From JAJZJT01 sp964610905 (GTDB taxonomy: Bacteria > Actinomycetota > Acidimicrobiia > Acidimicrobiales > RAAP-2), in NCBI GenBank assembly GCA_964610905.1, contig CAZSYT010000046.1, positions 1 through 23,436 of the forward strand: a stretch of 23,436 nucleotides of DNA. Direction: 5' to 3'. Each line of letters begins with the position of its first letter. Within the stretch, counting starts at the first letter, position 1. Both the position numbers and the translations under genes were made by a program. Below are positions 6,663-14,982 of this stretch, one piece after another. The notes beneath the pieces are model-generated. The model was not told the DNA's origin. It did not search any database and saw only the letters and a program-made list of their open reading frames with translations.

Positions 6663-6995
6663 GTGGCCATCGCACCGATCCCCCCCACCCCCCCCACCCC
6701 GCCCGCCCCTCCGTCCGCGGCCTCGGCCGCGGCGGGGGCGTCGGGGTCGGCTGGCGCCGCCGGTGCGGCCGCGGGGTCGGGCAACTTCTCGAACGCCATC
6801 CTGAACGCCGTCAACCAGCTCCAGCAGGTGCAGAACACGGCGTCCACCCAGGCAGCCAGCGCCGCTGCCGGCCAGGGGAACATCTCTGACGCCATGATCG
6901 CCGCGAGCCAGGCGTCGCTCGACACGCAGGTGACCCAGGCCGTGGTGACGAAGGCGCTCGCAGCCTTCAACCAGATCATGGGGATGCAGTTCTGA
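6663..6995 (+). CDS. fliE: hook-basal body protein FliE
   Basis: FliE links the MS ring to the rod and is an early export substrate. The 110-residue product starts at GTG 6663. Residues about 5-40 are an unusual Pro-rich then Ala/Gly/Ser-rich tract encoded by C7 and C8 runs. The conserved part begins at NFSNAILNAVNQLQQVQNTA and ends in the diagnostic C-terminus VTKALAAFNQIMGMQF (family: vr.KlveAYqeImrMqi). The stop overlaps the fliF ATG by one base. The family is usually about 100 residues, so the length is normal despite the odd N-terminus. Confidence 0.92.
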   Translation: MAIAPIPPTPPTPPAPPSAASAAAGASGSAGAAGAAAGSGNFSNAILNAVNQLQQVQNTASTQAASAAAGQGNISDAMIAASQASLDTQVTQAVVTKALAAFNQIMGMQF

Positions 6996-8614
6996 TGGCC
7001 CTCGTCGCCGCCGCCGACGTCGACCGCTGGAAGAGCAGCGCCCGCCGGTTCGCCGACGGGTTCACCCCGGGCCAGAAGGTGGTCACCGTGGTGGCCATTG
7101 CCGCTGCCGTGGTGGGCGGGCTGCTGTTCATGAGCCTGTCGGGCAAGCCGACCTACGCGCCGCTCTTCACCAACCTCCAGCCCTCCGACGCCGCAGCCAT
7201 CACGGCCAAGCTCACGAGCGACAAGGTCCCCTACCAGCTCGAGAACGGTGGCTCGACCATCCTCGTGCCCCAGAACGAGGTCGACCAGGAGCGGATCAAC
7301 ATGGCCTCGGCCGGCCTGCCCGCGTCGAGCACCAACGTCGGGCTCGGCATCCTCGACAAGGAGGGCATCACGACCTCGCAGCTGACCCAGCAGGCCGACT
7401 ACCTCCGCGCCCTCCAGGGTGAGCTCCAGCAGACGATCGGCGCCATCCACGGCGTCACCGGCGTGCAGGTCAACCTCGCCATGCCGGCCAACAACACCTT
7501 CGCCCTCAACAACACCTCACCGACCGGTGCCTCGGTGCTGGTGGACACCGCGCCCGGCCAGACGCTCACGGGTGGCGAGGTGCAGGCGATCGTCCACCTC
7601 GTGGCCTCGTCGGTCCCCAACCTGTCGGCCTCCAACGTGACCGTCGCCGACAACAACGGCGACCTGCTGGCCGGGCCCGGCGTCAACACGTCGACGGGGA
7701 GCAACAACAACGCCACCAGCGCCTTCGACGCCGCCCAGCAGGCGAAGATCGCCTCCTACCTACAGAGCGTGCTCGGCGTCGGCAACGCCGACATCCAGGT
7801 CAACGCCCAGCTCAACTTCGACAAGGTGTCGACCACCACCAACGGGTTCCAGATGAGCCCGAAGAACACGCCCGTCACCGTTCCCACCCAGACCCAGACG
7901 AGCACCCAGACGGCCACCGGTGGGGCGACCGGAGGCGGCGTGCTGGGCACGGCGACCGCACCGCCCGCCACCACCGGGACGGGGACCGGGAACTACTCGA
8001 ACTCGTCGTCGTCGACCCAGTACGCCACCGGGACCGTCACCCAGACGGACCAGAAAGCGGCCGGCACGGTGACCCGGCAGTCGATCGCCGTCCTCGTCAA
8101 CGCCAAGAGCCTCCCGAAGGGCGTGAGCCTCGCCACCCTCCAGCAGGGCGTCGCAGCCGCCGCCGGGCTCGACACGGCACGCGGCGACACCCTGGCCATG
8201 AGCGCCGTGCCGTTCTCGACCGCCGCCCAGCAGGCAGCCAGCAAGGCGGCGTCGGTGGCGGCTGCCGCCCAGTCCAAGGCCAAGCTCTCGTCGATGATCC
8301 GCACCGGCGTGGTGGTGCTGGCAATCCTCGCCGTCCTCTTCCTGCTGTGGCGGTCGGCCAAGAAGAGCCGGGTGCCCCGCCGCACGCCCGTGACGCTGCC
8401 CCAGCAGCTGCCCCAGCCGGTCGAGCCGCCGTCCGCCGCGTTCGACGCCACAACCCAGGTGCCGGCGGTCGGCGGCCCACCCCATCCCGCGAGCGAGCTC
8501 GACGACGTGGTCAGCACCTTCATCGACTCCCAGCCCGACGAGGTCGCCGCACTGCTCCGGGCGTGGACCAAGGAACGTTCCGGCGGCGCGCCCGTCGCCG
8601 CAGGGCACTCCTAG
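6995..8614 (+). CDS. fliF: flagellar MS-ring protein FliF
   Basis: The membrane ring on which the basal body and C ring are built. The 539-residue protein has a first membrane helix at about 27-49 (QKVVTVVAIAAAVVGGLLFM), then the YscJ/FliF ring-building domains (YAPLFTNLQPSDAAAI, QNEVDQERINMASAGLP, VQVNLAMP). A Thr/Gly/Ser-rich loop spans about 285-350 and a second membrane helix about 434-452 (VVLAILAVLFLLW). The cytoplasmic C-terminus ends in the FliG-binding helices (ELDDVVSTFIDSQPDEVAAL). Length is at the usual 500-570. It starts one base inside the fliE stop; fliG follows after 9 nt. Confidence 0.96.
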   Translation: MALVAAADVDRWKSSARRFADGFTPGQKVVTVVAIAAAVVGGLLFMSLSGKPTYAPLFTNLQPSDAAAITAKLTSDKVPYQLENGGSTILVPQNEVDQERINMASAGLPASSTNVGLGILDKEGITTSQLTQQADYLRALQGELQQTIGAIHGVTGVQVNLAMPANNTFALNNTSPTGASVLVDTAPGQTLTGGEVQAIVHLVASSVPNLSASNVTVADNNGDLLAGPGVNTSTGSNNNATSAFDAAQQAKIASYLQSVLGVGNADIQVNAQLNFDKVSTTTNGFQMSPKNTPVTVPTQTQTSTQTATGGATGGGVLGTATAPPATTGTGTGNYSNSSSSTQYATGTVTQTDQKAAGTVTRQSIAVLVNAKSLPKGVSLATLQQGVAAAAGLDTARGDTLAMSAVPFSTAAQQAASKAASVAAAAQSKAKLSSMIRTGVVVLAILAVLFLLWRSAKKSRVPRRTPVTLPQQLPQPVEPPSAAFDATTQVPAVGGPPHPASELDDVVSTFIDSQPDEVAALLRAWTKERSGGAPVAAGHS

Positions 8615-8623
8615 GAGCCGGTG

Positions 8624-9637
8624 ATGCCCCAGACGACCCTGAGCGGCCCCCAGAAGGCGGCGACCGTCCTGGCCCAGATGGGCACGCAGCGGGCGGCCCA
8701 GGTCCTCAAGGCCATGAGCGAGACCGAGGTCGTGATGCTCATGACCGAGATGGCCCAGCTGCCCCAGCTCGACGCCGACACGGTGGCCCAGGTGGTCGGC
8801 GAGTTCGTCGACGGCGTCTCGGGCATGGTGGCGGTGTCGCAGGGCGGCCCCGACGCCGCCCGGCGCCTCCTGCGCGAGCGCCTCGGGGCGGCCCGGGCCG
8901 ACGAGGTCATCGACCAGTTCGTCAACTCCGGGGAGGGCGGACCGCTCCTCTTCCTCCACAGGGTCGAGTCCGTGCAGATGGCGGCGTTCCTCGCCGAGGA
9001 GCACCCCCAGACCGCCGCGGTGGTGCTCGTGCACCTCCCGTCGGACTACGCCGCCGAAGTCCTCGCCCAGCTCGACGAGCGCATGCGGGTCGACGTGGCC
9101 GAGCGCATCGCCACCATGGGCAGGATCGCCCCGGAGGTGGTGGCCGACCTCGCAGCCGTCCTCGAGCGCAAGTTCGCCACCGCGCTCCAGAGCGGCACGC
9201 AGACCCGGCTGGCGAGCGGCGGCGTGCCCGCCCTCGTCGCCATCCTCTCGAACGCCGACCGGGCCTCCGAGAAGCAGATCCTCGCCGAGCTCGAGGCGAT
9301 CGACCCCGAGATCGCAGAGAAGATCCGCAACCAGCTCTTCGTCTTCGACGACGTGGTGGCCCTCGACGACCGGTCGCTCCAGCGCGTCCTGCGCAACGTG
9401 GTGCCGAAGGACCTGGCCGTCGCCTTGAAGGGCGTCGACGAGGCCGTGCGCGAGAAGTTCCTCCGGAACCTGTCCGAGCGTGCCGCCCAGGATCTGGTCG
9501 AAGAGATCGAGATCCTCGGGCCCACCCGGCTCTCGGCGGTCGAGTCGGCGCAGATGCAGCTCGTCAAGATCGTGCGCGAGATGGAGGAAGAAGGCGAGAT
9601 CGTGCTCGTGCGAGGGGACGATGACCTCGTCGTCTGA
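8624..9637 (+). CDS. fliG: flagellar motor switch protein FliG
   Basis: The C-ring rotor protein that contacts FliF and the stator to generate torque. The 337-residue protein has the N-terminal FliF-binding domain, the middle-domain EHPQT motif at residues 126-130, and LFVFDDVVALDDRSLQRVLR in place of the usual mFvFeDi.lLddr.iQ.vLr. Its C-terminal torque domain includes ALKGVDEAVREKFLRNLSER, GPTRLSAVESAQ and EGEIVLVRGDDD, which retains the charged pattern of the torque helix. The start is ATG 8624, with AGGAG six bases upstream (GTG 8621 is also in frame). The last 17 nt overlap fliH. Confidence 0.96.
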   Translation: MPQTTLSGPQKAATVLAQMGTQRAAQVLKAMSETEVVMLMTEMAQLPQLDADTVAQVVGEFVDGVSGMVAVSQGGPDAARRLLRERLGAARADEVIDQFVNSGEGGPLLFLHRVESVQMAAFLAEEHPQTAAVVLVHLPSDYAAEVLAQLDERMRVDVAERIATMGRIAPEVVADLAAVLERKFATALQSGTQTRLASGGVPALVAILSNADRASEKQILAELEAIDPEIAEKIRNQLFVFDDVVALDDRSLQRVLRNVVPKDLAVALKGVDEAVREKFLRNLSERAAQDLVEEIEILGPTRLSAVESAQMQLVKIVREMEEEGEIVLVRGDDDLVV

Positions 9638-10346
9638 GGCCGGGCGCACCCGGGCGCCGCGACGCGTGGCCCGTGTCCTGCGGGGCGCGGCGGTCGAGCG
9701 GGCGCACCCCGCCGTGCTCGCCGTCGACCCCGTGGTCGTCCGGCGCGGTGCGGAACCCGGACCCTCGGCGGCCGAACAGCTCGAGGAGGCCCGCCGCCAG
9801 GCGTTCGACGAGGGCTACCGGGCCGGCGCGGAAGAGGCCCGTCTGAGCGCCGAGTCGGCGAAGGCCGAGGCCGTCCGCCGGGGGGCCGAGGCGCTCCGCC
9901 AGGCGGCGGCGGCCATGGCGGCCGGCCGGGCCAACGCCGTCGCCGTGGCCGAGCAGGACGCCACGACGCTGGCCATCGAGCTCACCCGCACGCTCGTCGA
10001 CCACGAGCTGTCGGTGTCGGACGACGAGGTGTCGGCCACGGTCCGGCGGGCCCTGGCGCTGACCTCACCCGGCGAGGAGCTGGTGGTGCGGCTCCACCCC
10101 GACGAGCTCGTCGACGCCGAGGTGCTCGCCCCCCTCGTGCCCGACTGCACCCTCAGCGTCGTCGGCGACGCCACGATCGATCGGGGCGGGTGCGTCGTGG
10201 ACGCGGGCCCGTGCCGGATCGACGCCCAGATCGAGCCGGCCCTCGACCGCGTCCGCTCGGTGCTGGCCGGCCGTGCCCCCGAGCCCGCCCACACCGACCT
10301 CGCCGGCGTGGGCGCGGGTCCCGACGCGAGCGGGAGCCCGACGTGA
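9621..10346 (+). CDS. fliH: flagellar export ATPase regulator FliH
   Basis: A peripheral stalk protein that binds FliI and tethers it to the C ring through FliN. The 241-residue product shows a basic N-terminus, a long Ala/Glu/Arg helix (EEARRQAFDEGYRAGAEEAR) typical of FliH/YscL, and a C-terminal globular half (EELVVRLHPDELVD, GDATIDRGGCVVD, RIDAQIEPALDRV) that matches the FliH C-domain pattern DpsvepGGCvvet..g.iDasie.qL. ATG 9621 lies 17 nt inside fliG, with GAGGGG just upstream. Its stop overlaps fliI as GTGA. Confidence 0.92.
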   Translation: MTSSSEAGRTRAPRRVARVLRGAAVERAHPAVLAVDPVVVRRGAEPGPSAAEQLEEARRQAFDEGYRAGAEEARLSAESAKAEAVRRGAEALRQAAAAMAAGRANAVAVAEQDATTLAIELTRTLVDHELSVSDDEVSATVRRALALTSPGEELVVRLHPDELVDAEVLAPLVPDCTLSVVGDATIDRGGCVVDAGPCRIDAQIEPALDRVRSVLAGRAPEPAHTDLAGVGAGPDASGSPT

Positions 10347-11761
10347 CGTGGTCGACCGAGGTGCTCGACGCCGTCCGGCAGGCGACCGTCCCGCGGCGCA
10401 CGGGCCGGGTGAGCCGCCTCGTCGGCCTCCGCCTCGAGGTCGAGGGGATCGACGCTGCGGTCGGCGACGCCGTCCGCGTGTGGCGAGACGGCGGTGTGCT
10501 CGAGGCCGAGGTCGTCGCCGTCCAGGGCGACGGCCTGGCGTGCATGCCGCTCGGCGAGCTGAAGGGCGTCCGCTTCGGCGACCGCGTCGAGGCCACCGGT
10601 CGGCCCTTCACCGTCGAGGTGGGGGAGTGCCTCCTCGGTCGGGTGCTCGACGGGCTCGGTCGCCCCATCGACGACGGCCCGCCGCTCACCGGCACCGAGC
10701 ACGTGCCCATCGACGGCGCCGCGCCCCACCCACTGCGTCGCGAGATGATCGACCGGCAGCTGGGCCTCGGCGTCCGAGCCGTCGACACCCTCGTCCCCTG
10801 CGGCCGTGGCCAGCGCCTCGGCATCTTCGCCGGTTCGGGCGTCGGCAAGTCGAGCCTGCTGTCGATGATCACCCGGGGCACCGACGCCCCGGTCGCCGTC
10901 CTCGCCCTGGTAGGCGAGCGCGGCCGCGAGGTCAACGAGTTCCTCCACCACGACCTCGGCCCCGAGGGCCTGGCACGTTCGGTGGTGGTCGTGGCGACCT
11001 CCGACGCCCCCGCCCTCGTGCGCATCCGCGCCGCCTTCACGGCCACCCGGATCGCCGAGTGGTTCCGCGACCGGGGCACCGACGTGGTCCTCATGATGGA
11101 CAGCCTGACCCGGTTCGCCATGGCCCAGCGCGAGGTCGGGCTGTCGGCGGGCGAGCCGCCGGTCACCCGCGGGTACCCGCCGTCGGTCTTCTCGCTCCTG
11201 CCCAAGCTGCTCGAGCGGGCCGGGGCCTCGGACCGAGGCTCGATCACCGGGCTCTACACCGTGCTCGTCGACGGCGACGACATGAACGAGCCCATCGCCG
11301 ACGCCGCCCGGTCGATCCTCGACGGCCACATCGTGCTGTCGCGTCGTCTGGCCACCGCGGGCCACTTCCCGAGCATCGAGGTGCTCGAGTCGATCTCCCG
11401 GGTCGAGCCGGCCATCACGACGCCCGACCAGCGGGCCATGACCCGCGAGCTCCGCCGGCTGCTCGCCGCCGCCCGTGACGCCAAGGACCTCATCGAGATC
11501 GGGGCGTACGTGGCCGGCACCAACCCCACCGTCGACCGGGCCGTCGCCCTCGCCGACTTCACCGAGGCCTTCCTCTGCCAGGACGTCGACGACGTCCAGC
11601 CCGTCGAGCGCTCCTGGTCCCTGCTCGCCGCCCTGGTCGGCGATCCCGCCGCTGCCCGCTCCGGCCCGCCGGACGGCGGACCAGGTGGTGACGTGACGGG
11701 CGGCGCGCCCGGCGACGGCACGGTGCCGCAGGGCGCCGGACCCCTCGAGGCGGTCGCGTGA
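10343..11761 (+). CDS. fliI: flagellum-specific ATP synthase FliI (export ATPase)
   Basis: A hexameric ATPase that unfolds and feeds substrates into the export gate. The 472-residue protein has the F1-beta-like core: the P-loop AGSGVGKSSLL with Lys169, LVGERGREVNEFLHHDL, the Walker B strand VVLMMDSLTRFAMAQREVGL with Asp253, and GEPPVTRGYPPSVFSLLPKL, all diagnostic of FliI rather than F1. TVLVDGDDMNEPIADAARSI is also canonical. The start is GTG 10343, overlapping the fliH stop. A Gly/Pro-rich tail of about 35 residues after the last helix is longer than typical. The fliJ start overlaps the stop as GTGA. Confidence 0.97.
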   Translation: MTWSTEVLDAVRQATVPRRTGRVSRLVGLRLEVEGIDAAVGDAVRVWRDGGVLEAEVVAVQGDGLACMPLGELKGVRFGDRVEATGRPFTVEVGECLLGRVLDGLGRPIDDGPPLTGTEHVPIDGAAPHPLRREMIDRQLGLGVRAVDTLVPCGRGQRLGIFAGSGVGKSSLLSMITRGTDAPVAVLALVGERGREVNEFLHHDLGPEGLARSVVVVATSDAPALVRIRAAFTATRIAEWFRDRGTDVVLMMDSLTRFAMAQREVGLSAGEPPVTRGYPPSVFSLLPKLLERAGASDRGSITGLYTVLVDGDDMNEPIADAARSILDGHIVLSRRLATAGHFPSIEVLESISRVEPAITTPDQRAMTRELRRLLAAARDAKDLIEIGAYVAGTNPTVDRAVALADFTEAFLCQDVDDVQPVERSWSLLAALVGDPAAARSGPPDGGPGGDVTGGAPGDGTVPQGAGPLEAVA

Positions 11762-12213
11762 CCTCCCGCCGCTTCCGCCTGGCCACCGTGCTCCGCGTCC
11801 GGCGGGCGCAGGAGGACGAGGCGCGCGCCGAGCTGCTGCGCGCCAACCTCCGCCTGCGGGCTGCCCGCGACGGCCACGAGCGCACGGCCCTCCGGTACCG
11901 GACCCTGCCGACCTCGACGGGAACCGTTCCTCGTTCCGTCTTCGTGCGGGAGCGGGCCGCCTCGGGTCTCGCCGCCTCCACGCTCGCCGCCGCCGGCCAA
12001 CGGGTGGCGCGCGCCGCCGACGAGGTGGCGGGTGCCCACGTCGCGTGGTCCCGGGCGGCTCAGCGCGTCGAGGCCCTCGAGCGGCTGGCTCGGCGCCGGC
12101 TGGACGAGGCCCTCGCCGACGAGGCGCGGGCCGAGGCGTCGGCCGTCGACGACCTGGTGACGGCGCGGTGGACGGCCAGCGCGCGGACTGCCGCCGGGGA
12201 GCGTGCGTCGTGA
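11758..12213 (+). CDS. fliJ: flagellar export protein FliJ
   Basis: The central coiled-coil stalk that couples the FliI hexamer to FlhA and helps chaperone cycling. The 151-residue product opens with FRLATVLRVRRAQEDEARAE, the usual FliJ start (f.L..vL..r...e..a..el), then is continuous Arg/Ala/Glu helix (RAARDGHERTALRY, AARVEALERLARRRLDEALA-like pattern near 105-125). Family recognition rests on the helix pattern, the N-terminal signature and the position right after fliI. GTG 11758 overlaps the fliI stop, and the stop overlaps the hydrolase gene, both as GTGA. Confidence 0.88.
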   Translation: MTSRRFRLATVLRVRRAQEDEARAELLRANLRLRAARDGHERTALRYRTLPTSTGTVPRSVFVRERAASGLAASTLAAAGQRVARAADEVAGAHVAWSRAAQRVEALERLARRRLDEALADEARAEASAVDDLVTARWTASARTAAGERAS

Positions 12214-13316
12214 CGAACGTCTCCTCGACCACGCTCCTCCCGCCGGTGGCCCAGCAGGCGGCCGCGGCCGCCCAGACCTTCTCCGGGCTCGGTACGCAGC
12301 TCGCCACCGACGCCGTGTCGGGGGACTTCGCCGGCATGCTCACGGCGATCCAGGACGCCTTCGCCCAGCTCGACGGGCAGACCGCACCGGCAGCGTCCGC
12401 CGCCACGGGTGGGGGCAGCGCCCTCGGCACGGGGGCGACCAGCTCCGGCAGCCCCGGCGGAGCGGTGACCGGCAGCCAGGTGGTGGCGGATGCCGCCACG
12501 TACGTCGGCGTCCCGTACAAGTGGGGCGGCACCAGCCCGGCGACCGGGTTCGACTGCTCCGGCCTCGTCCAGCACGTCTACGCCGACCTCGGCATCTCGC
12601 TGCCGCGCACCAGCCAGGAGCAGGCGACGGTCGGCCGGCCCGTCGCCAGCCTGGCGGCCGCCCGCCCCGGAGACCTGCTCTTCTTCGAGCCGGGCCCGGG
12701 CGGGCCGGGCCACGTCGGCATCTACATCGGGGGCGGCAAGATGATCGACGCGCCGCACACGGGGACGACCGTGCAGGTCCAGCCGGTGTGGACGACCCCC
12801 TGCGCCATCCGCCGGGTCCTGCCGCCGACCACGCCGTCACAGGCGACGACGTCCGCCCTGTCCGTCGGCCCCGCCCTGGCCGGCGCGGTCTCGGGCGGGA
12901 CGGCGGCCGGCTCGGGCTTCGGAGCGCTCGGCGTCCCCGCGCAGCTCGCGCCGCTCTTCCTGTCGGCCGGTGCGACCTACGGGGTCTCCCCCCGGCTGCT
13001 CGCCGCGGTGGCGAAGGTGGAGTCCGGCTACGACCCCACGGCGGTGAGCTCGGCCGGTGCCCAAGGGCTGATGCAGCTGATGCCCACCACTGCCAGCGGC
13101 CTGGGCGTCGACCCGCTCGACCCGGCGCAGGCCATCGACGGAGCGGCGCAGATCCTCGCGGGGAACCTGCGCACGTTCGGCTCGGTGCCCCTCGCGCTCG
13201 CCGCGTACAACGCCGGGGCGGGGGCCGTCCAGCGCTACGGGGGCATCCCCCCGTACCCGCAGACGCAGGCCTACGTCTCGAACATCATGGGACTGCTCGG
13301 AGGGAGCCCGTCGTGA
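12210..13316 (+). CDS. bifunctional peptidoglycan hydrolase: NlpC/P60 endopeptidase plus SLT lytic transglycosylase
   Basis: A 368-residue protein with two wall-cutting domains. After a helical N-terminus (about 1-60) and a Gly/Ser/Thr linker, residues about 90-200 are an NlpC/P60 domain: VGVPYKWGGTSPATGFDCSG with catalytic Cys116, GDLLFFEPG, GHVGIYIGGGKMIDAPH with His168 and the likely third residue His183. After a second Ala/Gly linker, residues about 250-365 are a goose-lysozyme-like SLT domain: AKVESGYDPTAVSS with catalytic Glu271, GAQGLMQLMPTTA, and LALAAYNAGAGAVQRYGGIP. There is no signal peptide, so export through the flagellar channel is likely, as for FlgJ. Coupled by GTGA to fliJ and fliK, it probably clears the wall for the rod. 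Confidence 0.92.
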   Translation: MTNVSSTTLLPPVAQQAAAAAQTFSGLGTQLATDAVSGDFAGMLTAIQDAFAQLDGQTAPAASAATGGGSALGTGATSSGSPGGAVTGSQVVADAATYVGVPYKWGGTSPATGFDCSGLVQHVYADLGISLPRTSQEQATVGRPVASLAAARPGDLLFFEPGPGGPGHVGIYIGGGKMIDAPHTGTTVQVQPVWTTPCAIRRVLPPTTPSQATTSALSVGPALAGAVSGGTAAGSGFGALGVPAQLAPLFLSAGATYGVSPRLLAAVAKVESGYDPTAVSSAGAQGLMQLMPTTASGLGVDPLDPAQAIDGAAQILAGNLRTFGSVPLALAAYNAGAGAVQRYGGIPPYPQTQAYVSNIMGLLGGSPS

Positions 13317-14923
13317 CCGCGTCCGTCGCCACCGTCGCCGACCTCGCACCGGCCCCGCCCGCCGGTCCCGGCTCCGGCTCGGCCGACTCCCCGTCGGGAG
13401 GGTCGAGCTTCACCGAGCTGTTGGGCGCGGCCACCGCTGCGCCTGGCCCGTCGCCGGAGCCCCAGCAGCTGGGTGCTCCGGCGCCGAGCGACCCGGTGCC
13501 CACCGGCTCCAGCTCGGCTGCCACGCCGCCGGCCACCGACGTGCCCTCCACGCCGCCGGCCACCGACCCGGCCACCGCGCCCACCGCGGCGCCGCCGGGC
13601 ACCGGCGAGCCCGGGGCGAGCGGGCGACGAGGCCGCGTCGGCGACACCCGCCGCACCGGGCGCCCGACCGGGCACCACGGGCACGGGAACGGGAACGGGA
13701 ACCCAGGCCGGGCCCGCGACGGCGCCGCTCCTCCGGTCGGCGCCCCGGTGCCAACCGGCCCGTCGGGCAGCGGAACCGGCCCGTCGGGCAGCGGAACCGG
13801 CCCGTCGGGCAGCGGCACGGCGCATGGTGGCCCGAGGACCGCAGGAGCCCTTGCCGACCCGGCCCCGCCGTCGTCGCCCGGACGGGCCCGACCGACGGAC
13901 CCGTCACCGGTCGCGGAGCCCGCTGGTGGAACCGGGACGGCCCCCACGGCCGGGGCGGGGCATCCTGCGGGCATCGAGGGCGAGGGCTCGGCTCGGGCGA
14001 CGCGCCGAGCCCTGGTCGCCGGCTCGACCGGTGCCTCGGGCTCCGCTCCGTCGTCCCGTCCCGCCCCGGCCGCTGGTACCGCCGGGGCTCCGGCGGGAGC
14101 GACGGTGACAGCCGACCCTGCGACCGCGGGGGCCGGCTCGTCGTCCCCGTCTTCGGGCGGCCCGGGAAGGGGCAGCCAGGGCGCCGGCGCCGGGTCCGGG
14201 GCCGTGGCGCCGCCGTTGGGCGCCCCGCCGTCCCGCCCGCCGCGAGGCGACGCCGTCGCCACGAGCCCCCCACCGGAGGCAGCGGCGCAACGACCCCGCA
14301 CCACGGTGGCGACGGGCGCCGCGGCGCCCGGCCCGGAGAGCGGCAGCTCAGGGCGGACCGCCGCCGCGCCCGGGACGCTCGCTCCGACCGTGCCTGCGAA
14401 CGCCGCGACCGCGGGGGCGCCGTCGGCGACCCTGCTCGGCTCCTTCTCGACACCCGGTGCCGCGGCGGCTGCTGCTCCGGGGCCGGCGGTCGGCGTGCCC
14501 GAGCAGCTCGTGACGGTCCTCGCTCCCCTGCACGCCGAGGCAGGCGTCCACACCGTCAGCCTCGGCCTCCAGCCCGACGGGCTCGGCACCGTCCAAGCAA
14601 CCGTGTCGGTCGACGCCCAGCAGGTGGTCGTGAGCCTGTGGGCAGGGTCCGAGTCGGGCCACGCCGCCCTCGCCCGCGCGCTCCCCGAGCTGCACGACCA
14701 GCTGACCCTGGGCGGCGGCCACCGGGTGGTGGTCGAGCTGGCGTCGTTCGGCTCGGCCCAGCCCGACGCCCACAGCGCCGGTCGCCACGGCGGTCGCCGG
14801 CCGGCCCGCACGAGCGCCGGGAGCACGCCGGTGGGGACCGTCAGCGTGGCCGCGCCCGCGCCCGTCCTGGCCGGCGGCCCCGGGCCTCTCGTCGGCACCC
14901 GGACCATCGACCTCCACCTCTGA
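13313..14923 (+). CDS. fliK: flagellar hook-length control protein FliK
   Basis: FliK measures the hook and switches FlhB specificity from hook to filament substrates. In this 536-residue product residues about 1-390 are disordered Pro/Ala/Gly/Ser/Thr sequence, including three tandem GPSGSGT repeats. Residues about 395-480 form the Flg_hook C-terminal domain: EQLVTVLAPLHAEAGVHTVS, LGLQPDGLGTVQATVSVD, SGHAALARALPELHDQL. The LxPdgLGxvxvxv motif is diagnostic. GTG 13313 overlaps the hydrolase stop as GTGA with GGAGGGAG upstream. The long low-complexity ruler region should vary fast between relatives. The 59-nt gap to flgD is one of the longer ones in the operon. Confidence 0.9.
   Translation: MTASVATVADLAPAPPAGPGSGSADSPSGGSSFTELLGAATAAPGPSPEPQQLGAPAPSDPVPTGSSSAATPPATDVPSTPPATDPATAPTAAPPGTGEPGASGRRGRVGDTRRTGRPTGHHGHGNGNGNPGRARDGAAPPVGAPVPTGPSGSGTGPSGSGTGPSGSGTAHGGPRTAGALADPAPPSSPGRARPTDPSPVAEPAGGTGTAPTAGAGHPAGIEGEGSARATRRALVAGSTGASGSAPSSRPAPAAGTAGAPAGATVTADPATAGAGSSSPSSGGPGRGSQGAGAGSGAVAPPLGAPPSRPPRGDAVATSPPPEAAAQRPRTTVATGAAAPGPESGSSGRTAAAPGTLAPTVPANAATAGAPSATLLGSFSTPGAAAAAAPGPAVGVPEQLVTVLAPLHAEAGVHTVSLGLQPDGLGTVQATVSVDAQQVVVSLWAGSESGHAALARALPELHDQLTLGGGHRVVVELASFGSAQPDAHSAGRHGGRRPARTSAGSTPVGTVSVAAPAPVLAGGPGPLVGTRTIDLHL
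13757..13819 (+). repeat. three 21-bp tandem repeats inside fliK
   Basis: Units at 13757-13777, 13778-13798 and 13799-13819 each encode GPSGSGT in frame. The first two are identical and the third differs near its end. The period is a multiple of three, so gain or loss of a unit keeps the frame and changes the length of the FliK ruler region by seven residues. Confidence 0.9.
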
Positions 14924-14982
14924 GCCATGACCCCGACCCGTCGCGCCACCCACCCACCCGTCCTCCCGAGGAGCACCCGAGC

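Noticed and set aside
12210..13316. Calling this gene flgJ
   Set aside because: No FlgJ rod-cap domain is visible and the hydrolase domains differ from FlgJ's glucosaminidase, so only a functional analogy is proposed.
13757..13819. Mobile-element or prophage signature in the fliK repeat region
   Set aside because: The repeats are short, in frame and inside a low-complexity protein segment; no transposase, integrase or terminal repeats are seen.
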